Assembly: GCA_013153755.1 (NCBI GenBank)
Contig: JAADDU010000053.1
Span: 1-5,120, forward strand
From: Campylobacterota bacterium
GTDB taxonomy: Bacteria > Campylobacterota > Campylobacteria > Campylobacterales > Sulfurimonadaceae
Length of the DNA: 5,120 nt
Direction of reading: 5' to 3'
Position numbers and translations under genes: made by a program. This document shows, piece by piece, positions 1 through 5,120 of the stretch. The notes under the pieces are model-generated. The model worked only from the letters and a program-made list of their open reading frames with translations, was not told the DNA's origin and made no database searches. Each line of letters starts with the position of its first letter. The stretch's first letter is position 1.

Positions 1-1016
1 ATATCTTTAATAAGATTGACAACATTGGTAATCTCACTTACATCTTCTCCATACTTATTTGTAGCATCTTTAATCTCTTTAGCAGCAGTCTTTACATTAC
101 CTATTTTTAAGTGTATAAAAGCTTGAACTAAGGATGCTTTTAATGGTTGTATATTTTTTATCTTTGCTTCTTCTAAATGTTTTAAAGCAAGACTAAGATC
201 ACCAACTCTAGCATATAAAAGTGCCATACTAAAAGAGTCACTTCTATCAAAATTTTTATCTATACTCTCTATAGCTTTATAGTTGTTACCAAAGAGGGCA
301 TCTATCTTAGCTTTTAGATGCTTTTGAGTGGTTGGATACTCATCACTTGTGGGGTTTTGCAAGGCACTTAAAGCCTCAAGATAGTTGTCATTATAGTAGT
401 TTATAAGTGCATAATAATATGAATACAAAGTAGAGTTATTTTCATCTGAAAGATAAGCGTAGGCCAAGTCTATATAGTACCTAAAACTTTTTTCATCTTT
501 TAGATGCAGTGAACATACTGCTGCATTTATAGCACTTACACATCTTTTTTCATCATTTTGTATCGCTTTTTTAAAAGTTTGCAAAGCTAACTTATAACTA
601 CCATCTTTTAGTTGTGCAACTCCAAGGTTATAAACAGATATAGCTTCACTATACTGAGCTATACTCTCATATAATAGGAGTGCTTTTTGTTTTGAACCAT
701 TTGAGTATAGATAATTTGCTTTTGCTATCATCTTCTCAAGTTTACTTATCTCTATGGGTTTAGTATCGTTTTTTTCTAGTTGTTTTTCTATGAAATCTAT
801 ATCTACGATATCTTTAGTTTTGTGTGGTTTTAGGGCAAGATAGATACCAGTAAAGATGATAACGATAAGAATAAATGCAAGAAAAGCAAAGATGATTAGG
901 TTTTTATTAGTTGTTGATTTTTCATCATCTACTACTACTTGCTCTTCAAGAACATCAGAACCAGCTGCTTCACTGTCTTCTATGATTATAATATCTTCTG
1001 TTGTATCAGCCATCAT
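1..1016 (-). CDS. Single-pass membrane protein with TPR-like repeats (3' end beyond window)
   Basis: Translating the minus strand from 1016 gives 338 codons open to the left edge, so the C-terminus is missing. Residues 1-38 are a strongly acidic tail, with 12 Asp/Glu in the first 33. Residues 40-62 form one long hydrophobic helix (starts LIIFAFLAF, ends TGIYLAL), read as a membrane anchor. From about residue 98 on, helix-turn-helix units of TPR type follow, e.g. 98-123, 125-158 (YNLGVAQLKDGSYKLALQTF), 199-221, 234-254, 262-288 and 291-323, with the usual small/aromatic pattern (LALxxFxxAI). TPR arrays bind protein partners; no enzymatic motif is visible. Membrane orientation is ambiguous, since lysines flank both ends of the helix. 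The gene lies 51 nt after mfd. An in-frame TAG directly precedes ATG 1016, so the start is 1016 or the adjacent ATG 1013; the latter is better spaced from AGGG. I do not recognise a named family. A cell-envelope or flagellar-motor scaffold is possible but is inference only. Confidence 0.85.
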   Translation of the reverse strand, partial: MMADTTEDIIIIEDSEAAGSDVLEEQVVVDDEKSTTNKNLIIFAFLAFILIVIIFTGIYLALKPHKTKDIVDIDFIEKQLEKNDTKPIEISKLEKMIAKANYLYSNGSKQKALLLYESIAQYSEAISVYNLGVAQLKDGSYKLALQTFKKAIQNDEKRCVSAINAAVCSLHLKDEKSFRYYIDLAYAYLSDENNSTLYSYYYALINYYNDNYLEALSALQNPTSDEYPTTQKHLKAKIDALFGNNYKAIESIDKNFDRSDSFSMALLYARVGDLSLALKHLEEAKIKNIQPLKASLVQAFIHLKIGNVKTAAKEIKDATNKYGEDVSEITNVVNLIKD

Positions 1017-1019
1017 CTA

Positions 1020-1023
1020 CCCT
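1020..1023 (-). promoter_or_regulatory. Weak ribosome binding site of the TPR gene
   Basis: The minus strand reads AGGG here, 3 nt before ATG 1016 and 6 nt before ATG 1013. The spacing favours initiation at the second ATG, which would give a protein starting MADTTED. The match to the anti-Shine-Dalgarno sequence is short, so this is a modest inference. Confidence 0.45.
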
Positions 1024-1035
1024 AAACTTTCATAA

Positions 1036-1044
1036 AGTATAGCA
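1036..1044 (-). promoter_or_regulatory. Possible extended -10 promoter for the TPR gene
   Basis: In the 51-nt gap after mfd the minus strand reads TGCTATACT, close to the extended -10 consensus TGnTATAAT. Upstream is AT-rich with no clear -35 hexamer, which is normal for the housekeeping sigma factor of Campylobacterota. A start about 7 nt downstream, near 1029, would leave a leader of about 13-16 nt that still contains the AGGG site. Such motifs arise often by chance in AT-rich DNA, and the gene could equally be read through from mfd. Confidence 0.35.
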
Positions 1045-1067
1045 AAAATAGTACCATCTAACCTAAT

Positions 1068-4043
1068 CTATAGTTTTCTAAGATACAACAGCACTGCATC
1101 TACTATATCATCATCATCTTTTGATGCAGATTTTATACTATCTTTTTTCTCATCCATATAAGATATAGTTATATTTTGCCCATAATTCATTATACTTTTT
1201 ATACTATTTTTTAAACTTAAAAGTTTTATAACCATAAGCTCAAAAAACTGTTTTGTTGGGTTATCTAACTCTCCAAACCTATCTATAACTTCCTCTTGAA
1301 TCTCATAAATTTCAACAACTTCTTCACACTGAGATAAGCGTCTATATATATCTAAACGAAGCCTGTCTTCACTCACAACATCATCAGATATAAAAGCACT
1401 TATGGTAAGTTTTATATCAACTTTTTGTCTTTTATGCTCCATCGTGTTACTTAAGAGTTTTATAGCATCTTCTAACATCCTTAGATACAAAGAGTAACCT
1501 ATATTTTTGATATGCCCACTTTGTGCATCTCCCACTAAATTACCACCACCCCTTATCTCTAAGTCATGATAAGCTAAAACACTTCCACTACCCAAAAATG
1601 AGTTAGATTCAAGTGCTAGAAGCCTTTTTTTTGCTTCATCTGTTAAATTTTCCTTGTTTTGAACTATAAAGTAAGCAAAACCTTCTGAACTTCCACGCCC
1701 TACTCTTCCACGAAGTTGATGTAAGTCTGCTATACCAAATCTATCTGCTCCATCTACTATCATGGTATTTACATTTGGCATATGGATACCACTCTCTATG
1801 ATGGAAGTCGCTATCATAAGGTCATACTCCCCTGCTTCAAACTTTAGTAATTCTTTTTCAGTTTGAACTGCTGAGATTTTTGAGTGAAGCATAACCATCC
1901 TAAGGTCTGGAAGTATAGCTTTTAATTCCCCCATTTTTATAGGCATATGATCTATGGAATTATGAACATAAAAAACTTGTCCACCCCGTCTAAGCTCTCT
2001 TAATATAACCTCTTTTATGAGCTTTTCATTATACTCTTTAACAAAAGTTCTTACACCTTGACGCTCGCTTGGAGGTGTGAGTAGTGTTGACATGGTTTTT
2101 ATGGAGCTTAGTGCTTGATTTAGGGAGCGTGGGATAGGTGTAGCACTCATAGAAAGAAGATGTACATCATGGTAAAGCTCTTTTATCTTCTCTTTTTGTT
2201 TTACACCAAATTTATGCTCTTCATCTATGATAACAACACCTAGTTTTTTAAACTCTAACCCAAAGAGAGTATGTGTTCCAACCACTGCATCTATCTCCCC
2301 TGATGCTAAACCTTTTATAATGGCATTTTTATCTTTTGTAGATACAAATCTATCTAGTTTTGCATACTTTATACCCAAATCTCTAAACCTCTCATCAAGT
2401 GAGCGGAAGTGTTGGGCTGAGAGTAATGTAGTTGGAACTATAAAAGCGGACTGATAGCCTGATTTGTAAGCTGTAAAGATGGTATTTAGTGCGATTTCTG
2501 TCTTTCCAAAACCAACATCCCCACTTAAAAGCCTATCCATAATATGCCCAGAACTCATCTGTGAGATTATCTCATCTACTGCTTGGGTCTGGTCATCTGT
2601 GTAATCAAACCCTGAGAGTTTTTGAAACTCTTGAAGCTCTTTTTTACTAATGCTAAGTTTTGGTGCTTTTATAAGCTCTCTTGATGCAGCAGTATTTACA
2701 ATCTGTCCTGCTATCTCCATAAGTCTTTTTTTAACTTTCTCTTTTAACTTACCAAAACTACCTTTTCCAAGCTTGTCTAGTACAGGAGTTGAGCCACCTG
2801 AAGCTATGTAGCGGTCTATAAAGTCTAAATTTTCAACAGGTAAGAGTATCTTATCATCCCCAACATACTTGATAACTATAAAATCTTTTATACCACCTAG
2901 TATCTCAGTTTGTTCTATCTTTTCAAAAATACCTACACCATAATCTTCATGAACAACATAATCCCCAGCTTTTAAATCATCCAAAAGGATAGAGCTTTTT
3001 CTTCGTCGCCTTTGTTTGTCTGGTTTGTTTAGAGAGATAACAAGCTCTTTATCTGTAATAATATTTAAGATATATGGAGCATACACCTCTTTTATATTTT
3101 TTAGATTAAAAAGTCCTACTTGCTTCATCAAAGCTTCATTAGATGCAATGATAGTTATATCTTTATCTTTATGAACCTTTAAAAGTGTCAAAACATCTGT
3201 TACAACCAACTCTCTATATATATCAGAATCTTCTAAAATCTCTAAATCAAATTTATCTCTTGGTATAGTTGGATTATTTAGTGCATAAGAGTCAACAAGT
3301 AGTGCATCTAACTCTCGTACAAACTTCACTTTTTTATTATCTAAAAAGTTTTGTGCTTCATCCCTAAGATACCAAAAGCCTAAAGATGCTACATCTTTAA
3401 CAAGTGAATCAAATTCGCTATTTTTTACTTTTTCATCAAGTAGATTAAAACTTTCCTCATCTAGCGAGTAAAAGGCAGGGGCTATATCCACTGCATCTAA
3501 CTCTTCTTTTTGCGTTCTTTGAGATTCAAGTTCAAAGTATTTTATCTGTTCTATCTCATCATCAAAAAGAGATATACGAACTGGGTATTTAGATGCAGGG
3601 GCATAGATATCTATGATATCTCCACGAAAAGAGATTTCACCCTCAACTTGTACCATATCTACGAAGTTATAACCCCAAAAAAGCATCTTTTCTTTAAAGT
3701 TTTTTAAATCTATCTTAGAACCAAACTCAAGGCTTGTAGACTCTAAGAGATGCTCTTTTGGAAGATGAAAAAGTAAACTTTTTAATGGAGAGATAACAAG
3801 TGGTTTCTTTTTAGCATTGTAGTATGATTTTAGTGCAAAAAAGAGTTGATGAATCTCCTCTTTATAAACTCTTAAATCATCGCCAAATGCTGGACGAAAG
3901 TCTGGAAAAAGAAGAACATCTTTACCAAAAAACTTAGCTACATCTTCTAGTTCTTTAGCTTCTTTAGAATCTTGACATATAAAAATCTCGACATCTTGTG
4001 CTTTATCTGTTTTAAAGTATTGAAAAAGTCTAGTTTGTGACAT
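1068..4043 (-). CDS. mfd: Transcription-repair coupling factor Mfd
   Basis: Mfd is a cytoplasmic DNA translocase that pushes or removes RNA polymerase stalled at lesions and recruits UvrA for nucleotide excision repair. The 991 residues cover the full family architecture but are shorter than E. coli Mfd (1148). Seen in order: a UvrB-like N-terminal module at about 40-190 (LLFPDFRPAF, FRGDIIDIY, ELESQRT); an RNA-polymerase-interacting CarD-like domain at about 352-425 (GDYVVHEDYGVGIF) after a basic RRRRK run at 345-349; then the RecG-like translocase with Walker A GDVGFGKT (508-515), motif Ia PTTLL (537-541), DEEH (607-610), SATPIPRSL (633-641) and QLRGRVGR (776-783). The TRG-type region spans about 815-865 (YHDLEIRGGG) and the C-terminal regulatory domain about 875-975. 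No key residue is missing. ATG 4043 lies 3 nt after the bactofilin stop without a clear Shine-Dalgarno site, which suggests translational coupling. Motif V reads SIIESGIHMP rather than the E. coli TIIETGIDIP. The assignment is essentially certain. Confidence 0.98.
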   Translation of the reverse strand: MSQTRLFQYFKTDKAQDVEIFICQDSKEAKELEDVAKFFGKDVLLFPDFRPAFGDDLRVYKEEIHQLFFALKSYYNAKKKPLVISPLKSLLFHLPKEHLLESTSLEFGSKIDLKNFKEKMLFWGYNFVDMVQVEGEISFRGDIIDIYAPASKYPVRISLFDDEIEQIKYFELESQRTQKEELDAVDIAPAFYSLDEESFNLLDEKVKNSEFDSLVKDVASLGFWYLRDEAQNFLDNKKVKFVRELDALLVDSYALNNPTIPRDKFDLEILEDSDIYRELVVTDVLTLLKVHKDKDITIIASNEALMKQVGLFNLKNIKEVYAPYILNIITDKELVISLNKPDKQRRRRKSSILLDDLKAGDYVVHEDYGVGIFEKIEQTEILGGIKDFIVIKYVGDDKILLPVENLDFIDRYIASGGSTPVLDKLGKGSFGKLKEKVKKRLMEIAGQIVNTAASRELIKAPKLSISKKELQEFQKLSGFDYTDDQTQAVDEIISQMSSGHIMDRLLSGDVGFGKTEIALNTIFTAYKSGYQSAFIVPTTLLSAQHFRSLDERFRDLGIKYAKLDRFVSTKDKNAIIKGLASGEIDAVVGTHTLFGLEFKKLGVVIIDEEHKFGVKQKEKIKELYHDVHLLSMSATPIPRSLNQALSSIKTMSTLLTPPSERQGVRTFVKEYNEKLIKEVILRELRRGGQVFYVHNSIDHMPIKMGELKAILPDLRMVMLHSKISAVQTEKELLKFEAGEYDLMIATSIIESGIHMPNVNTMIVDGADRFGIADLHQLRGRVGRGSSEGFAYFIVQNKENLTDEAKKRLLALESNSFLGSGSVLAYHDLEIRGGGNLVGDAQSGHIKNIGYSLYLRMLEDAIKLLSNTMEHKRQKVDIKLTISAFISDDVVSEDRLRLDIYRRLSQCEEVVEIYEIQEEVIDRFGELDNPTKQFFELMVIKLLSLKNSIKSIMNYGQNITISYMDEKKDSIKSASKDDDDIVDAVLLYLRKL

Positions 4044-4046
4044 ATA

Positions 4047-4451
4047 TTAGATTTTAGAGATTTTTAATGTTTCTTCATTTTTAGATGAAGAGTTTTTTAC
4101 TATACTGTTGCCCTCAAAGATACCTTTAGCTTCTATAACTAGCTCACTAGATTCTATGCTACCTTTTACTTTTCCATCCTCTTTTATCTCCACTCTTTGG
4201 GTATTTATGCTACCCTCTACAAAACCTTGTATTATCAACTTTTGAGCTACGATATCGCCATTTACATGACCATTTTTACCTATGTAAACCTCTTTTTTTG
4301 AGTTTATAACACCCTCAAATTCTCCATCTACATATAGGTTACATGTTATGTTCATCTCACCCCTTATTTTAGATCCGGCTGTGATAATGGTAGTGCTTGT
4401 GTCGGGCTTGACACTTTTATGTGATCCGTCGTTGTTACTAAAGATTGCCAT
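4047..4451 (-). CDS. ccmA: Bactofilin, CcmA-like cell-shape scaffold
   Basis: Bactofilins (DUF583, polymer-forming cytoskeletal) assemble without nucleotide into filaments of stacked beta-helices at the inner membrane. In H. pylori, CcmA is needed for helical shape and works with peptidoglycan-trimming enzymes. This protein has 134 residues, the usual small size. A flexible N-terminus (MAIFSNND, 1-18) leads into a beta-helix core at about 20-115 with repeated Gly-turn rungs: YVDGEFEGVI (40-49), NGHVNGDI (60-67), GFVEGSI (76-82), DGKVKGSI (92-99) and GIFEGNSI (110-117). A polar, Ser/Lys-rich tail (119-134) follows. The start at 4451 is supported by AAGGAG upstream and by the MAIF N-terminus recalled for H. 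pylori CcmA. Its first 88 nt overlap the end of the M23 peptidase gene in another frame, and mfd follows 3 nt after the stop. The family call is firm. The specific shape role in this organism is inferred from gene order and homology. Confidence 0.94.
   Translation of the reverse strand: MAIFSNNDGSHKSVKPDTSTTIITAGSKIRGEMNITCNLYVDGEFEGVINSKKEVYIGKNGHVNGDIVAQKLIIQGFVEGSINTQRVEIKEDGKVKGSIESSELVIEAKGIFEGNSIVKNSSSKNEETLKISKI
4364..4451 (-). other. 88-nt out-of-frame overlap of peptidase and bactofilin genes
   Basis: The same 88 bases encode the last 28 residues of the M23 protein plus its stop (tail ending SQPDLK) and the first 29 residues of the bactofilin (starting MAIFSNND) in a different frame. 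Both readings are of low complexity and lie outside the folded cores, as expected where two frames constrain each other. Confidence 0.85.
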
Positions 4452-5120
4452 GGTATTTTTTTCTCCTTTAAAAATATTTCGTTATAGTTTTTTAAACTCC
4501 ACTTTACAAATAAAGCTGGGTCAACTGGACGAGCTATAAATCTTATCTCATAGTGTAAATGTGGTCCACTACTCATGCCAGAATTACCGGTATATGCTAT
4601 AAGGTCACCTTTTTTTACAAACTGACCTGATTTAATTACTATCTTATTTAAATGTCCAAAATATGTTTTAAACCCATAATTATGTTGAATAATTACAAGC
4701 CTACCATAACCACTTTTTTTATGATAACCAGCATACTCTACTATCCCATCTGCAGTTGCAAAAACCGGAGTTTTCATAGCTGCTTTCATATCAAGACCAC
4801 GGTGAAACTCTTTTCTATGAAGAGTTGGATGTGTTCTATAACCAAACTTACTAGTTATACCTTTGTACTCTATAGGCGAGCCACTTGGGATAAACTGAAG
4901 TAGTGTTACCCTTTGTTGTGAGTTTAATTTTGTTACATTTACTCGCTCTTGTAGAGATAAATTTTCATCGTGAGATAAACCTATAAGACTTTCAATCTCA
5001 GATAACGAATCAGAAATCTCACTAAGTTCCTTTTTTTTACTCTCTAAGGCTATTTGAGATAATCTTATACTCTTTTGAAGTTCTAGATTTTTTTGTCTTA
5101 GTTCATCATAAACACTAAAG
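4364..5120 (-). CDS. M23/LytM peptidoglycan endopeptidase, Csd1-like (5' end beyond window)
   Basis: M23 enzymes are zinc metallopeptidases that cut peptide crosslinks in peptidoglycan in the periplasm. In H. pylori, Csd1 is one of the enzymes that create cell curvature. The minus-strand frame is open from the right edge to the stop at 4364, giving 251 visible residues, so the N-terminus with any membrane anchor is missing. Visible residues 1-70 are Leu/Glu/Lys-rich and probably coiled coil. The peptidase domain spans about 88-200: FGYRTHP (92-98), HRGLD (His106, Asp110), GHL (His156) and GPHLHYEIR (His187, His189). All expected zinc and catalytic positions are present, so an active enzyme is predicted. 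A 50-residue tail (202-251) follows the domain and overlaps the bactofilin start. An ATG at 4789 exists but lies inside the catalytic domain just after Asp110 and cannot be the true start. The neighbouring bactofilin supports a csd1 identity, but other M23 paralogues are alternatives, so no symbol is given. Confidence 0.93.
   Translation of the reverse strand, partial: FSVYDELRQKNLELQKSIRLSQIALESKKKELSEISDSLSEIESLIGLSHDENLSLQERVNVTKLNSQQRVTLLQFIPSGSPIEYKGITSKFGYRTHPTLHRKEFHRGLDMKAAMKTPVFATADGIVEYAGYHKKSGYGRLVIIQHNYGFKTYFGHLNKIVIKSGQFVKKGDLIAYTGNSGMSSGPHLHYEIRFIARPVDPALFVKWSLKNYNEIFLKEKKIPWQSLVTTTDHIKVSSPTQALPLSQPDLK
4463..4468 (-). promoter_or_regulatory. Shine-Dalgarno site of the bactofilin gene, inside the peptidase gene
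   Basis: The minus strand reads AAGGAG, 11 nt before ATG 4451, a strong match to the ribosomal anti-SD at a somewhat long spacing. It fixes the bactofilin start. The same six bases encode Lys-Glu in the peptidase (residues 218-219 of the visible part, FLKEKK), so they serve two purposes. Confidence 0.75.
4481..4486 (-). promoter_or_regulatory. Possible internal -10 element for the bactofilin gene
   Basis: The minus strand reads TATAAC (one mismatch to TATAAT) about 13 nt before the AAGGAG site. A transcript starting near 4474 would have a leader of about 23 nt. There is no TGn extension and no clear -35, and the bases are also peptidase codons, so chance is a serious alternative. Confidence 0.25.

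Noticed and set aside
1017..1067. Rho-independent terminator after mfd
   Set aside because: No GC-rich inverted repeat followed by a T run is present in the gap on the minus strand.
2227..2454. Plus-strand open frame of 75 codons
   Set aside because: It lies antisense inside the mfd helicase region, shows no family motif and has no ribosome binding site of note. It is a shadow of the minus-strand codons.
3510..3707. Plus-strand open frame of 65 codons
   Set aside because: It is antisense to the conserved N-terminal module of mfd. Its composition looks like reversed coding sequence rather than a protein.
4348..4539. Plus-strand open frame of 63 codons with a hydrophobic start
   Set aside because: It is antisense across the bactofilin/peptidase overlap. 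The hydrophobicity follows from reversed Asp/Lys/Asn codons, and there is no independent support.
4364..4789. Short 141-residue version of the M23 protein starting at ATG 4789
   Set aside because: It would lack the FGYRTHP and HRGLD motifs that complete the zinc site. The frame is open upstream to the window edge, so the true start is beyond 5120.
4652..4903. Plus-strand open frame of 83 codons
   Set aside because: It is antisense to the catalytic domain of the M23 peptidase, with Cys/Ser/Tyr-rich shadow composition.
1..5120. A previously undescribed defence, mobile or biosynthetic system
   Set aside because: The whole window is accounted for by three recognisable housekeeping or cell-shape genes and one TPR membrane protein. 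There are no direct-repeat arrays, integrase or transposase genes, toxin-antitoxin pairs or abrupt composition changes.

Overview
This AT-rich window (roughly one-third G+C by eye) carries four genes. All are on the minus strand and are read from right to left, with almost no non-coding DNA between them. The gene order M23 endopeptidase, bactofilin, mfd matches the csd1-ccmA-mfd neighbourhood known from Helicobacter pylori and its relatives. The bactofilin begins with the same MAIF start as H. pylori CcmA. Together with the base composition and codon use, this points to a Campylobacterota (Epsilonproteobacteria) chromosome. A free-living Sulfurimonas-like or Arcobacter-like genus is plausible, but the genus cannot be fixed from the sequence alone.

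Layout in transcription order. The 3' part of an M23/LytM peptidoglycan endopeptidase gene enters from the right edge (5120 to 4364) with all its zinc-ligand motifs intact. Its last 88 bases overlap, in another frame, the start of a 134-residue bactofilin gene (4451 to 4047). Three bases after the bactofilin stop codon comes mfd (4043 to 1068), encoding the 991-residue transcription-repair coupling factor with a complete set of helicase motifs. After a 51-base gap, a gene for a single-pass membrane protein with tetratricopeptide-like repeats (1016 to 1) runs off the left edge.

The first two genes fit a cell-shape module: a periplasmic endopeptidase that trims peptide crosslinks and a cytoskeletal scaffold that positions wall remodelling. 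Mfd is mechanistically unrelated (rescue of stalled RNA polymerase and recruitment of nucleotide excision repair) but appears to be co-transcribed and probably translationally coupled to the bactofilin. The TPR membrane protein is not recognised as a named family. It may continue the operon or use its own promoter in the 51-base gap.

No RNA gene, mobile element, CRISPR array, convincing terminator or gene-free stretch over 300 bases was seen. Nothing here looks like a new defence or biosynthetic system. The points worth a second look are the long csd1/ccmA overlap, the in-frame ccmA-stop-mfd junction without a visible Shine-Dalgarno site, the unassigned TPR membrane protein, and a strikingly frequent octamer, TAGATGCA.
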